A DNA stretch of 64,000 nt from Sulfuritalea sp. (GTDB lineage Bacteria > Pseudomonadota > Gammaproteobacteria > Burkholderiales > Rhodocyclaceae), in NCBI GenBank assembly GCA_016708585.1, contig JADJFK010000020.1, positions 3,810 to 67,809 on the forward strand. The letters are read 5' to 3'. Every line of letters begins with the position of its first letter. Positions within the stretch are counted from its first letter, which is position 1. Positions 9,357 to 18,567 of this stretch are shown here, in pieces. The notes beneath the pieces are model-generated. The model searched no databases. It saw nothing but the letters and a program-made list of their open reading frames with translations, and was not told the DNA's origin. Made by a program: the position numbers and the translations under genes.

Positions 9357-10208
9357 ATGAATCTCTCCAGAACCCCCGGCCCGCCGGATGCCCGCGCCGA
9401 TGTTTCCGGATTCGCCACGCCGCTGGTGCGCCACGCGACCGAGCCCTACTACCACGCCATCGGCGACGAAACCGGGGTGTTCGCGGCGGCGGCGCAAAGC
9501 GGTTTGCCGGTGATGCTGAAGGGTCCCACCGGCTGCGGCAAGACGCGCTTCGTCCAGCACATGGCCTGGCGTTTGCAGCGGCCGCTGGTCACGGTGGCCT
9601 GCCACGACGACCTGACCACCGCCGACCTGGTCGGGCGCTACCTGATCATCGGCGACGAGACCGTCTGGATGGACGGGCCGCTGACGGCCGCCGTGCGCGC
9701 CGGCGCGATCTGCTACCTCGACGAGATCGTCGAGGCGCGCAAGGACACCACCGTGGTGATCCACCCGCTGACCGATGCGCGCCGCGCGCTGCCGGTGGAA
9801 AAGCGCGGCGAATACCTCGAAGCGCCGCCGGATTTCATGCTGGTGATTTCCTACAACCCCGGCTACCAGAGCGTGTTGAAGGAAATGAAACCGAGCACGC
9901 GGCAGCGCTTCGTCGCGCTCGATTTCGACTACCCGGAGGCGACCGTCGAGGCGAACATCGTGGCCCATGAGGGCGGGGTCGATGCGGCGACGGCGCAGCA
10001 GCTGGTCAAGCTCGGCGGCCTCACGCGCAAACTGAAAGGCGCCGGGCTCGACGAAGGCGCCGGCACGCGGCTGCTGGTGCATGCCGCGCAACTCATCGCC
10101 AAAGGCATGGCGCCGGCGGTCGCCTGCACCGCCGCCATCGCGCGCCCGCTGGCCGATGAACCCGACACGCGCGACGCGCTCGATGACCTGATCCGCGCCG
10201 TGTTTTAG
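9357..10208 (+). CDS. cbbQ: MoxR-type AAA+ ATPase, CbbQ/NirQ/NorQ family
   Basis: 283 residues. Walker A is GPTGCGKTRF at about residue 55 and Walker B is ICYLDEIVEARKD, with the NPGYQSVLKEMKPSTRQRFVAL segment of the CbbQ/NorQ branch. These ATPases form hexamers and, with a VWA partner, remodel metalloenzymes: CbbQ-CbbO reactivates inhibited RuBisCO, NorQ-NorD activates NO reductase. The partner gene follows 9 bp downstream. No RuBisCO or nor gene is in the window, so the client is open. A GTG at 9348 is an alternative start. Confidence 0.88.
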   Translation: MNLSRTPGPPDARADVSGFATPLVRHATEPYYHAIGDETGVFAAAAQSGLPVMLKGPTGCGKTRFVQHMAWRLQRPLVTVACHDDLTTADLVGRYLIIGDETVWMDGPLTAAVRAGAICYLDEIVEARKDTTVVIHPLTDARRALPVEKRGEYLEAPPDFMLVISYNPGYQSVLKEMKPSTRQRFVALDFDYPEATVEANIVAHEGGVDAATAQQLVKLGGLTRKLKGAGLDEGAGTRLLVHAAQLIAKGMAPAVACTAAIARPLADEPDTRDALDDLIRAVF

Positions 10209-10217
10209 GGCCCGCCG

Positions 10218-12284
10218 ATGAGCCAGCGCAAGCTCTTCGCCCATGAACTGGAGGCGCGGCTCGACGATCTGCTGCTGCTGTCCCTGCGCCAGCGGTCGGC
10301 GAAGGCGCCCGCCGCGCAGCTCGAAGCCCTGCCGCGCGAACTGCAGGAACGCGTGCTGCACTGGGCCGCCGTTGCGGCGCAAACCTCGGACGACCTGGGC
10401 TGGCTGATCGCCTCGCTGGCGGCCGCGCAGGCGGCCGACCTCGGCGACGAATTCGACGACTGGGTGCGTGCCGGACTCGACGCCTATGATCGCAGCGGCC
10501 TGGCGGCCACGCGCAAGGCCCTCAACGACTACGCCGAGGCATGCCGCAGTCGCGCCAAACATTCCGCGCATGGCATCGCCTTCGCCGCGATCGAGGGGCG
10601 CCTGTCGCACTTTCTCCATGCCCTCGACGGCCGGCCGCTGAAGCTCGCCACCGGGCCGCAGGCCTGGACCGACAGCGAAACCCTGTGGCTGCCCGAACGG
10701 CTCGACGCGATGCCGGATGCCGCCGGCAACCGCGGCCTGTACAAGGCCATGGCGGCATTGTTGTGGGCGCAGACGCGTTTCGGCAGCTTCAACGTCGATC
10801 CCGAGCCCGAGCTGGACCTGTGGCCCGACCGCGAAGCGGCGTTGCGCTGGTTCGCCGTCTTCGAGGCGATGCGCCTCGAAGCCCGCCTGGCCGCGGAACT
10901 CCCCGGGCTCGCCCGCGACATCGCCGATCTGCGCGGCCCCTGGCCGGCGGCCCTTGCCGCCGATGCCGCGAAACTGGCGCGGCCGGGGGCGACCGCGGCC
11001 GACAGCCTTGCCGCCCTGGCCGGGTTGCGAGAAGTCGGCGCCGGCGAGACGCCGGTTTTCCCGCACGTCGGCGCCATCGATCCCGTCGCCGCCCGCCGCG
11101 TGCGCGCCGCCCGGATCGTCCGCGACATGGCGGTGCTGCGCCGTGCGCTCAATGTCATGGCCGCCACCGCAAGCAAGGCCGGCGCCGCGGACAATCCCGA
11201 CCACCCGCCGCTGGCGGCGGAAGGCGGGATGCAGGTGCCCGACCCGCAGGCCGACCTGTTGGCCCTGCCCCCCGCGGCGCGCGAGGCGGCCAAATCGCTG
11301 ATGCAGGATTTCGGCGAGATCCCCCCCGAGGCGTTGCACGCCGCGGGGCCGGGCGCCTGGCAGCCGGTCGACGGCGCCGACGAGCCGGTGACCGCCGGCG
11401 TCACCACGCAGCCCGATGCCTTCTACGACGAGTGGGACTACCGGCGCGGGTCATGGCGGCACGGCTGGTGCCACCTCTATGAAATGGAAGGTCCGGCCGG
11501 CGACCGGGAATGGGTCGATGAAGTGCGCACGCGCCACGCCCACCTGATCCGCAGCATCCGCCGCCGCTTCGAGGCCCTGCGCGGCGAGGACAAGCCGCAG
11601 AAGCGCCAGTTCGACGGCGAGGAGATCGACCTCGACGCGCAGGTCGAGGCGCGCGCCGACCGCAAGAGCGGCGGCGAACCCTCGCCGCGCCTGTTCGTCC
11701 ACCGCCGCCGCGTCGAGCGTTCGCTGGCCGTGATGTTCATGGTGGACATGAGCGGATCGACCAAGGGCTGGGTCAACGATGCCGAGCGCGAATCGCTGGT
11801 GCTGCTGTGCGAAGCCATCGAGGCGCTCGGCGACCGCTACGCCATCTACGGCTTTTCCGGCTGGACGCGCACGCACTGCGACATCTACCGCATCAAGCGC
11901 TTCGACGACCGCTACGACGCCGAAACGCGCCGGCGCATCGCCGGCATCGAGGCCAGGGACTACACGCGCATGGGCGTTGCGGTGCGCCACCTGGCCGGAC
12001 TGCTGATGCGGCAGAACACGCGCCACAAGCTGCTGGTGACGCTCTCCGACGGCCGCCCCGACGACTACGGCGACGAATACCGCGGCCGCTACGGCATCGA
12101 GGACACCCGCCGGGCGCTCCTCGAAGCGCGCGAAAAGGGCATCCGCAGCTACTGCGTCACCATCGACCGCCACGGCGCCGATTACCTGCCGCAGCTGTAT
12201 GGTCCCGCACATTACTCGGTGATCGACGACGCGAAAAAGCTGCCGCGGAAAATCGCGGAGATATACCGCAAGTTGACGGCGTGA
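10218..12284 (+). CDS. VWA-domain protein of the CbbO/NorD family
   Basis: 688 residues: a long helical N-terminal half, a linker with YDEWDYRRG, and a C-terminal VWA domain. The MIDAS metal motif is VDMSGSTKGWV (DxSxS) at about residue 512, with later RDYTRMG and TLSDGRPDDYGDEY supplying the Thr and Asp of the site. CbbO and NorD are adaptors that link the MoxR-type ATPase to its client enzyme. Length lies between typical NorD (about 600) and CbbO (about 770), so the subtype is unsettled. Residues about 272-280 (EVGAGETPV) resemble a translated copy of the dispersed repeat. Confidence 0.88.
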   Translation: MSQRKLFAHELEARLDDLLLLSLRQRSAKAPAAQLEALPRELQERVLHWAAVAAQTSDDLGWLIASLAAAQAADLGDEFDDWVRAGLDAYDRSGLAATRKALNDYAEACRSRAKHSAHGIAFAAIEGRLSHFLHALDGRPLKLATGPQAWTDSETLWLPERLDAMPDAAGNRGLYKAMAALLWAQTRFGSFNVDPEPELDLWPDREAALRWFAVFEAMRLEARLAAELPGLARDIADLRGPWPAALAADAAKLARPGATAADSLAALAGLREVGAGETPVFPHVGAIDPVAARRVRAARIVRDMAVLRRALNVMAATASKAGAADNPDHPPLAAEGGMQVPDPQADLLALPPAAREAAKSLMQDFGEIPPEALHAAGPGAWQPVDGADEPVTAGVTTQPDAFYDEWDYRRGSWRHGWCHLYEMEGPAGDREWVDEVRTRHAHLIRSIRRRFEALRGEDKPQKRQFDGEEIDLDAQVEARADRKSGGEPSPRLFVHRRRVERSLAVMFMVDMSGSTKGWVNDAERESLVLLCEAIEALGDRYAIYGFSGWTRTHCDIYRIKRFDDRYDAETRRRIAGIEARDYTRMGVAVRHLAGLLMRQNTRHKLLVTLSDGRPDDYGDEYRGRYGIEDTRRALLEAREKGIRSYCVTIDRHGADYLPQLYGPAHYSVIDDAKKLPRKIAEIYRKLTA
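11029..11054 (-). repeat. Decayed copy of the 26-bp repeat inside the CbbO/NorD-type gene
   Basis: The plus strand reads GAAGTCGGCGCCGGCGAGAC, the reverse complement of the repeat's 3' two thirds, with mismatches at the ends. It is in frame, encoding EVGAGET. Chance similarity in GC-rich coding DNA cannot be excluded. Confidence 0.4.
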
Positions 12285-12353
12285 GACGGCCTGATGCATG
12301 CTCTTGCGTGCGGCGCAGGAATCCGGCCTGCCGTTGCCGGGCGGCGCCTGATC

Positions 12354-12379
12354 CGCCGTTGCGTCAGCGCCGACTTCTG
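12354..12379 (+). repeat. Dispersed 26-bp repeat, copy 3 (diverged)
   Basis: It begins CGCCGTTGCGTC and ends AGCGCCGACTTCTG, in the 187-bp gap between the VWA gene and the GGDEF/EAL gene. Confidence 0.65.
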
Positions 12380-12471
12380 CCGGGACGACCCCATAAAGTC
12401 ATGACGATGCCGACTCCTTGTCTTTCCAGCCGTCCCCCGGGTTGTTGCGGGGATCGGGAGCAGGGTGCCCG

Positions 12472-15060
12472 ATGAGTTCGCGCAGCGCTACCCCCAGGCT
12501 GGTGCGCATTCACCATCGTCTGCGCAGCTTTTCCTTCGCCATGATGTTCGTGGCGACCGGCCTGCATATCCACGACAAGGACTACGGCCCTCTGGCCTGG
12601 ACGCTTCTGGCGCTGCTTTTTCTCGCCTACCCGCAGGTCCAGCATTGGTGGGTGCGACGCGCCGCGAATCCGGTCAGGCTTGCGCTGAAGCAGCTGCTGG
12701 TTGATTCGTTTCTGTTGGGCATGTATGCCGCGGCGATGCAGTTTTCGATCTGGCTGAGCTTCGTGGTCATCATCGCCACCTTGTCGAACTCGGCAGTCAA
12801 CAACGGCTTGCGGGGCATCCTCCAGTCGGTTCTGGGCCTGATGGCCGGCGCGGCCATCGGCATTGGCCTCTTTGGCTTCAGCCCGTCGCTGCATACCGGG
12901 TTGGCCGCGACCATTTACTGCATGATCGGGATCGTCCTCTACGTTCTTGTCACCGGCAAGCTGGTATTCGCCGGAAATATCGAGCTGCGCAATACCAGGA
13001 AGCGCTTGCGCGCCGTGCTGGACGGCGTCGAGAGCGGCGTCATCACCATTTCCGAGAAAGGCATCGTCGAATCGTTCAATCTCTCGGCCGAGCGGATGTT
13101 CGGCTACGCAGCTGCAGAAGTGCTGGGCAGGAACATCAAGATGTTGATGCCGGAGCCTTTCCGCAGCGAGCACGACGGCTATCTCGAAAACTACCTGCGC
13201 AGCGGCGTGCGCAAGGTCATCGGCAAGAAGCGGGAGGTTCGGGGGCGGCACAAGGACGGGAGGGTGTTTCACATGGCGCTGGACGTCAGTGAAGCCTTGC
13301 TTAATGACCGACGGTCTTTCATCGGCAGCGTGCGCGATATCAGCGCGCGCAAGGCGGAGGAAGCCGAACTGCGCATTGCGGCGACCGCTTTCGAGTCGCT
13401 CGAAGGCATCATCGTCACCGATGCCGACGGCACGATCCTGCGCGTCAACCGCGCCTTCACCGAAAACACCGGGTATTCGGCCGAAGAGTGCATCGGCCGC
13501 AATCCGCGCATGCTGAAGTCGAACCGCCATGACGCCGCGTTCTATCAGGCGATGTGGCAGACCCTGCTGGCGACCGGCAGATGGGAGGGAGAGATCTGGG
13601 ATCGGCGCAAGAACGGCGAGGTCTATCCCAAGTGGCTCATTATTTCGGCGGTGAAGGATGCCGAAGGAACGGTGACCCACTATGTCGGCGCACATCAGGA
13701 CATCACCGAACGCAAGCAGGCGGAACAGAGGATCGCCGACCTGGCCTACTACGATCAGCTGACCGGCTTGCCCAACCGTACGCTGCTGCAGGATCGGTTG
13801 AAGCAGGTCATTGCCGCCAGTGCCCGCAGCGACAGCCACGGTGCGCTGCTCTTCATCGATCTCGACAATTTCAAGACCCTCAACGACACCCTCGGGCACG
13901 ATCGGGGCGACCTTCTGCTGAAACTGGTCGCGCAGCGCCTGACCCAATGCGTGCGTGCCGGAGACACCGTGGCGCGCCTCGGCGGCGACGAGTTCGTGGC
14001 GGTGCTGGCCGATATGGGTACGAGTGGCCAGGATGCCGCCAATCGCACCGAGGCCGTCGGCGAGAAAATCCTTGCTGCGCTCGGCCAGAGCTATCCCCTC
14101 GACACAGTCGCCTATCACAACACGGCGAGCATCGGCGCCACGGTGTTCAAGGGCAACCCGACGTCCATCGAAGACGTGCTGAAGCAGGCCGACCTGGCCA
14201 TGTACAAGGCCAAGGATGCCGGGCGCAACGCCCTGCGCTTCTTCGATCCGGACATGGAAACGGCCGTGATGGAACGGGCCGTGCTGGAACGTGACCTGCG
14301 CCTCGCGGTGCGTGAGCGGGAATTCCTGCTCCACTACCAGGCCCAGGTGTTTGGCGCCGGGCACGTCACGGGTGCCGAAGTTCTGGCGCGCTGGCAACAT
14401 CCGCGCCGCGGCCTGGTGCTGCCGTGCGAGTTCATTGCACTGGCAGAGGAAACCGGCTTGATCCTGCCGCTGGGCCACTGGGTCATGGAAAGCGCCTGCC
14501 GCCAGCTGGCCATGTGGGCCACCCGGCCGGAGACGGCCCATCTCACGATCGCGGTGAATGTCAGCGCCCAGCAGTTTCGCGATCCGGGATTCGTCGCCTC
14601 GGTTCTGGACATACTGGGGCAGACGGGCGCCGACCCGAACCGGCTCAAGCTTGAATTGACCGAAAGCATCCTGGTGGCGAACGTGGAGGACATCATCGGG
14701 AAAATGGTCGCGCTCAAGGGCAGGGGCGTGGGCTTCTCGCTGGATGACTTCGGCACGGGATATTCGTCGCTGTCCTACCTGAAGCGCCTGCCGCTGGACC
14801 AGTTGAAGATCGACCAGTCCTTCGTGCGCGACATCCTGGTCGATCCCAACGATGCGGCGATAGCGAGAACCATCGTTGCCCTGGCCGACAGCCTCGGCCT
14901 CGACGTGATCGCCGAAGGCGTGGAGACCGCAGCGCAGCGCGACTTCCTCGCCGCTGGCGGTTGCAGCGCCTACCAGGGCAATTTTTTCAGTCAGCCGGTC
15001 CCTGTCGCGGGTTTCGAAGAGATCGTGGCTCGCATCCGTCCGCGTTCGTCCGGTTCATGA
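12472..15060 (+). CDS. MASE2-PAS-PAS-GGDEF-EAL cyclic-di-GMP enzyme
   Basis: 862 residues. An N-terminal MASE2-like membrane sensor with about five spans (to residue 170) precedes two PAS domains (AVLDGVESGVITI; FESLEGIIVTDADGTIL). The GGDEF domain has RLGGDEFVAV with an RAGD inhibitory site five residues upstream. The EAL domain reads EVLARWQHP in place of EALLRW but keeps the other catalytic residues (NVSAQQF, LELTES, DDFGTGYSSLSYLKRLPLDQLKID, AEGVET). Both synthesis and breakdown of cyclic di-GMP look possible, with PAS and membrane sensing setting the balance. An in-frame ATG at 12418 would add residues without family character, so 12472 is chosen. Confidence 0.9.
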   Translation: MSSRSATPRLVRIHHRLRSFSFAMMFVATGLHIHDKDYGPLAWTLLALLFLAYPQVQHWWVRRAANPVRLALKQLLVDSFLLGMYAAAMQFSIWLSFVVIIATLSNSAVNNGLRGILQSVLGLMAGAAIGIGLFGFSPSLHTGLAATIYCMIGIVLYVLVTGKLVFAGNIELRNTRKRLRAVLDGVESGVITISEKGIVESFNLSAERMFGYAAAEVLGRNIKMLMPEPFRSEHDGYLENYLRSGVRKVIGKKREVRGRHKDGRVFHMALDVSEALLNDRRSFIGSVRDISARKAEEAELRIAATAFESLEGIIVTDADGTILRVNRAFTENTGYSAEECIGRNPRMLKSNRHDAAFYQAMWQTLLATGRWEGEIWDRRKNGEVYPKWLIISAVKDAEGTVTHYVGAHQDITERKQAEQRIADLAYYDQLTGLPNRTLLQDRLKQVIAASARSDSHGALLFIDLDNFKTLNDTLGHDRGDLLLKLVAQRLTQCVRAGDTVARLGGDEFVAVLADMGTSGQDAANRTEAVGEKILAALGQSYPLDTVAYHNTASIGATVFKGNPTSIEDVLKQADLAMYKAKDAGRNALRFFDPDMETAVMERAVLERDLRLAVREREFLLHYQAQVFGAGHVTGAEVLARWQHPRRGLVLPCEFIALAEETGLILPLGHWVMESACRQLAMWATRPETAHLTIAVNVSAQQFRDPGFVASVLDILGQTGADPNRLKLELTESILVANVEDIIGKMVALKGRGVGFSLDDFGTGYSSLSYLKRLPLDQLKIDQSFVRDILVDPNDAAIARTIVALADSLGLDVIAEGVETAAQRDFLAAGGCSAYQGNFFSQPVPVAGFEEIVARIRPRSSGS

Positions 15061-15255
15061 TCCGGCCCATCATGCGGGTCGCCAATGGCCACGCCAGTTC
15101 AGCGACTGGAACAAGGTCGAGGCTTTCGGCCGGGTGAGGGGGATGCAGCGCAAGCATGCCGCTCACGTCCGACGGGGGCAGTCGGTGCCGTAAAATGGCT
15201 GCCTGAGGATGCTCGCGCGCAAGGCGTGCAGCGTTCGACACCGACAGGCGGATCA

Positions 15256-16353
15256 ATGGCGGACCGGCAGGGAGGGTGGGGCAGGCTTCAAGCGCTGGTG
15301 CGCGCGGAACTGCGGGACCTGGCGACGATCAATCGCAGCGACCGACGCTGGCAAATGCCCTTTTGCGCGGCGCTCGCCTCCGGCCTGCCGCTGCTGGTCG
15401 GCGCCTGGTTCGATCGCCTGGATTACGGGCTGGTCTCATCGCTGGGCGGGCTGGTGTTCATTTACGGCCCCAACACGCCCCTGTCGCATCGCATGGTAAC
15501 GCTGATGGCCTGCGCCTTCGGCATGAGCGCCTGTTACACGCTGGGCGTGATGGGCCATTTCTTCCCGCTGCTGCTGGTGCCGGTGCTGGGCTTCATCGCG
15601 ATCGTGGTCTCGATGGTCTGCCGCTTCTATGCGCTGGGGCCGCCGGGAATCCTGTTTTTCATCATGGCGGCGGCGATCGGCGCCTATTCGCCGGTCGATC
15701 TGCTGCAGGTGCCCCTGTATGTCGGCCTGTTCACCATGGGCTGCCTGCAGGCCTGCCTGATCGCGTTTTTCTACGGACTCTACATAGTGCGCCTGCAGGC
15801 GCCGGCGCCGGTGGCGCCCCTGCCGCCGGCGACCTTCGACCATGTCGTGCTCGACTCGGTCGTGATCGGGCTCTTCGTCGGGATTTCGCTGGCCGCGGCA
15901 CACGCCCTGCAGCTCGAGCGCGCCTACTGGGTGCCGGTGAGTTGCGTGGCCGTGATCCAGGCGTCTTCCCTGCGCGCGGTGTGGAACAAGCAGCTGCATC
16001 GCATCCTCGGCACCGGCGTCGGCTTGCTGCTGACCTGGGGCTTGCTGGCGCTGCCGCTGGACAAGTGGAGCGTTTCGCTGCTGATGATAGGGCTGAGTTT
16101 CCTGATTGAAACCCTGGTGGTCCGGCATTACGCCCTGGCCATTGTCTTCGTCACGCCGCTGACCATCTTTCTCGCCGAGGCGAGCCGCCTCGGCCAGGGG
16201 GCGCCGGAGGCGATGCTGCAGGCGCGCCTGTTCGATATCGTGCTGGGATCGCTGGTGGGGCTGTGCGGCGGCGCCTGCCTGCACAACCCGCGCTTTCGCG
16301 AGCTGGTGGGCCGGCAACTGCGGCGGCTGGTGCCGGCGCGGCTGCTGCCGTGA
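15256..16353 (+). CDS. FUSC-family (fusaric-acid-resistance-like) membrane protein
   Basis: 365 residues with two sets of hydrophobic spans: 30-170 (MPFCAALASGLPLLVG, LGGLVFIYGPNTPLSHRM, GFIAIVVSMVCRFYALGPPG) and 205-345 (VIGLFVGISLAAAHALQLERAYWVPVSC, HRILGTGVGLLLTWGL). The motif ERAYWVPVSCVAVIQ...NKQLHRILGT is diagnostic of FUSC/YccS-type transporters, proposed aromatic-acid or drug effluxers. It stands alone; the ATG at 15256 is the first inside the family-like region. The 195-bp upstream gap shows no clear promoter. Confidence 0.85.
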   Translation: MADRQGGWGRLQALVRAELRDLATINRSDRRWQMPFCAALASGLPLLVGAWFDRLDYGLVSSLGGLVFIYGPNTPLSHRMVTLMACAFGMSACYTLGVMGHFFPLLLVPVLGFIAIVVSMVCRFYALGPPGILFFIMAAAIGAYSPVDLLQVPLYVGLFTMGCLQACLIAFFYGLYIVRLQAPAPVAPLPPATFDHVVLDSVVIGLFVGISLAAAHALQLERAYWVPVSCVAVIQASSLRAVWNKQLHRILGTGVGLLLTWGLLALPLDKWSVSLLMIGLSFLIETLVVRHYALAIVFVTPLTIFLAEASRLGQGAPEAMLQARLFDIVLGSLVGLCGGACLHNPRFRELVGRQLRRLVPARLLP

Positions 16354-16400
16354 GCGGGATGGCGCAGTAATCGCGGCGAAGATGTCCGCCCCGATATTTT

Positions 16401-16438
16401 GTCGGCGCGAATCGCCGTCCCGCCGGCGCCGACTTTCG
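16401..16438 (+). repeat. Dispersed 26-bp repeat, copy 4, with partner arm forming a hairpin
   Basis: The core is 16413-16438 (CGCCGTCCCGCC...GCGCCGACTTTCG). A GTCGGCG at 16401-16407 pairs perfectly with CGCCGAC at 16427-16433 and is followed by TTT. Lying between the convergent ends of the FUSC and DUF3079 genes, it could act as a bidirectional terminator. Confidence 0.75.
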
Positions 16439-16457
16439 TCCGCCGCAACAACCAAAC

Positions 16458-16682
16458 CTAGGCCGTCCCCTTGTCCTTGTCCCGAGTGCCCCGGGCCGGC
16501 GCGGCGTCGACTTCGATGCCCCAGTCGCCATGTTCCAGCCAGTCGTCTCCCAGCAGTTCCACCGGGTGCTGGGTGCGGTCCGAGCCGTTGCCGCATTCGA
16601 GCGCATCGACCGGGCAGTACTTGTCGCAGCCCCAGCAGATTCGCTCGGGATGCTTCGGGTGCAAGGGAAATTTCTTCGCCAT
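16458..16682 (-). CDS. DUF3079 domain protein
   Basis: A 74-residue protein beginning MAKKFPLHPKHPERICWGCD, with CWGCDKYC and a further Cys at CGNGSDRTQHP, matching the small DUF3079 family of beta- and gammaproteobacteria. The CxxC-x2-C arrangement suggests bound metal, but no function is known. It lies 53 bp downstream of ccoG on the same strand and may share its transcript. Confidence 0.85.
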   Translation of the reverse strand: MAKKFPLHPKHPERICWGCDKYCPVDALECGNGSDRTQHPVELLGDDWLEHGDWGIEVDAAPARGTRDKDKGTA

Positions 16683-16735
16683 GGAGCTATCGGAACAGGA
16701 ATCCGGGTTCGCGTCAAATTCGGCTAGGGCATCGG

Positions 16736-18154
16736 CTAAGGCATCCAGAACTTCGACTGCTCGGTGACGGCGACCGCGGCATCGGCCACATCCTCGACGC
16801 TGAAGCTGATCGGGGTGGCGCCGGATTTCGCCGCTCCGGGGTCGGCCCGGACGCCGGCGGCGAGGCTGCCGATCCCGCCGCCGGCCACCGTGATCGGGGT
16901 GTCGTCGTGCAGGCGGATGCCGTCGATGCCGGCGACGCGGATGCGGAAGGTCCGGGTCTTGTCGCCGGTGTTCATGATCTGCAGGCGGTAGATGTTCTCG
17001 ATCGAGCCGTCGTCGGCGTCGCGCGACAGCGCGCCGCGATCCTTGAGCACATTGACCTTGAGCGGGATGCGCGTCGACAGCGACCAGGCGGTGGCGGCCG
17101 ATAGCGCGAGCAGGATCGCGGCGTAGACGATCACGCGCGGGCGGAAGGCCCGGCGCACGATGTCCATCGGCGTCAGGCGCCGGCTGACGGCGTTTTCCGT
17201 GGAGTAGCGGATCAGGCCGCGCGGATAGTCCATCTTGTCCATCACCTGGTCGCAGGCGTCGATGCAGGCGGCGCAGCCGATGCACTCGTTCTGCAGGCCG
17301 TTGCGGATGTCGATGCCGGTCGGGCAGACCTGGACGCAGATGCTGCAGTCGATGCAATCGCCGAGCTTCTCCTGGCGCGGGTCGACGCCCCTGGCGCGCG
17401 CCCCGCGCGGGTCGCCGCGTTTGTCGTCGTAGGCGATGATCAGCGTGTCGGGATCGAGCATGACGAACTGGAAGCGCGCATAGGGGCAGATCTGGCGGCA
17501 CATCTGTTCGCGCAGGAAGCCGGCGTTGCCGTAGGTGGCGAAGCCGTAGAACAGCACCCAGAAGGCCGACCATGCGCCCGGCGACAGCGTCAGCAGGTCA
17601 TGGGCCAGCTCGCGGATCGGCGTGAAATAGCCGACAAAGGTGAAGCCGGTCCATAGCGAAAACACGATCCAGGTGGCGTGCTTGGCGCTCTTGATGGCCA
17701 ACTTGCGCGGCGACCACGGCGCGGCATCGAGCTTGATGCGCTGCGGCCGCTCGCCCTCGATGACTTTCTCGAACCAGAGGAAGATTTCCGTGTAGACGGT
17801 CTGCGGGCAGGCATAGCCGCACCACAGGCGGCCGGCGACGGCGGTGAACAGGAACAGGGCCAGCGCGCCGATGATCATCAGCAGCACGAGGTAGATCGTG
17901 TCCTGCGGCCACAGCACCAGGTCGAAGAAGTAGAACTTGCGCGCGTCGATGTCGAACAGGATGGCCTGCCGGTCGCGCCACGGCAGCCAGCACAGGCCGT
18001 AGAAAACGATCTGCGTCAGCCAGACGAAAATCCAGCGCCAGCGGGCGTAGATGCCGCTGATCGAGCGCGGGTACACCTTGGCTTCCGGATCGGCCCAGGG
18101 CTTGATCTCGATGACCTTTCTGGCTGCCGCCGGCCCGGACATGGCGTCCTTCAA
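16736..18154 (-). CDS. ccoG: Cytochrome c oxidase accessory protein CcoG
   Basis: 472 residues with an N-terminal cluster of membrane spans, WCGYACPQTVYTEIF, CRQICPYARFQFVM, two ferredoxin-type motifs (CIDCSICVQVCPTGIDIR and ECIGCAACIDACD), a late span (IVYAAILLALSAATAW) and a C-terminal Ig-like FixG domain. CcoG reduces copper for assembly of cbb3-type oxidase, the high-affinity oxidase used at low oxygen. It overlaps the hemerythrin gene by 4 bp (ATGA type), tying it to the NO/low-oxygen cluster upstream. ccoNOP are not in the window. Confidence 0.95.
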   Translation of the reverse strand: MKDAMSGPAAARKVIEIKPWADPEAKVYPRSISGIYARWRWIFVWLTQIVFYGLCWLPWRDRQAILFDIDARKFYFFDLVLWPQDTIYLVLLMIIGALALFLFTAVAGRLWCGYACPQTVYTEIFLWFEKVIEGERPQRIKLDAAPWSPRKLAIKSAKHATWIVFSLWTGFTFVGYFTPIRELAHDLLTLSPGAWSAFWVLFYGFATYGNAGFLREQMCRQICPYARFQFVMLDPDTLIIAYDDKRGDPRGARARGVDPRQEKLGDCIDCSICVQVCPTGIDIRNGLQNECIGCAACIDACDQVMDKMDYPRGLIRYSTENAVSRRLTPMDIVRRAFRPRVIVYAAILLALSAATAWSLSTRIPLKVNVLKDRGALSRDADDGSIENIYRLQIMNTGDKTRTFRIRVAGIDGIRLHDDTPITVAGGGIGSLAAGVRADPGAAKSGATPISFSVEDVADAAVAVTEQSKFWMP

Positions 18155-18546
18155 GCGGTATCCAGGGCGCGCACGGCCTGCGCCGCCTCGAAGACTTCGC
18201 GCTCCTCGAAGCGCACATGCGCGCCGAGCAGGTCGGCGAAGCGCAACAGGCTGTCGGCATCCGGGGTCGCCAGCACCTCGGCGAGGCGGCGCAGTTCGGC
18301 GTGGTCGGCCAGGGTGCGCGCCACCAGCGCATGCTGGCCGGCCTGCGCCAGAAGCAACAGGATGCCTTGCTCCTCGATGCAGAAGTGCGGATCGAGTTCG
18401 ACGGGAAAAACCTGCGCCACGCGTTGCGCGAGCGCCGCTATCTCGCGCGCATCCCCCGACGCGGCGGCACGCCCCGCATCGCGCGCCAGCTTCAGCGCGC
18501 CGTGGTGCTCGCGCGAGAGTTGCAGCAGGTCGGGATGGCGCTTCAT
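18151..18546 (-). CDS. Hemerythrin-domain protein
   Basis: 131 residues with the spaced histidines and acidic residues of the four-helix hemerythrin fold: LSREHHGALKLA at the N-terminus, PHFCIEEQGIL, DHAELRRL and HVRFEEREVF. These bind a di-iron centre. In gene clusters with NnrS and NsrR such proteins are implicated in NO or oxygen handling and iron-sulfur repair; that role is inferred. It is translationally coupled to ccoG and lies 21 bp after the reductase gene. Confidence 0.85.
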   Translation of the reverse strand: MKRHPDLLQLSREHHGALKLARDAGRAAASGDAREIAALAQRVAQVFPVELDPHFCIEEQGILLLLAQAGQHALVARTLADHAELRRLAEVLATPDADSLLRFADLLGAHVRFEEREVFEAAQAVRALDTA

Positions 18547-18567
18547 CGGCGTGGCTGCATTCCGTGG

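Noticed and set aside
7320..11339. A 4-kb open frame on the minus strand opposite the BepA-like, CbbQ-type and VWA genes
   Set aside because: Only its last part is MoaC. The rest is rich in Arg, Gly, Gln and His with no family motif, and lies antisense to three well-supported genes; long antisense frames are expected at this GC content.
14380..14400. EVL in place of EAL as a sign of an inactive phosphodiesterase domain
   Set aside because: The metal-binding Glu and all later catalytic motifs are kept; only the non-catalytic Ala changed to Val.
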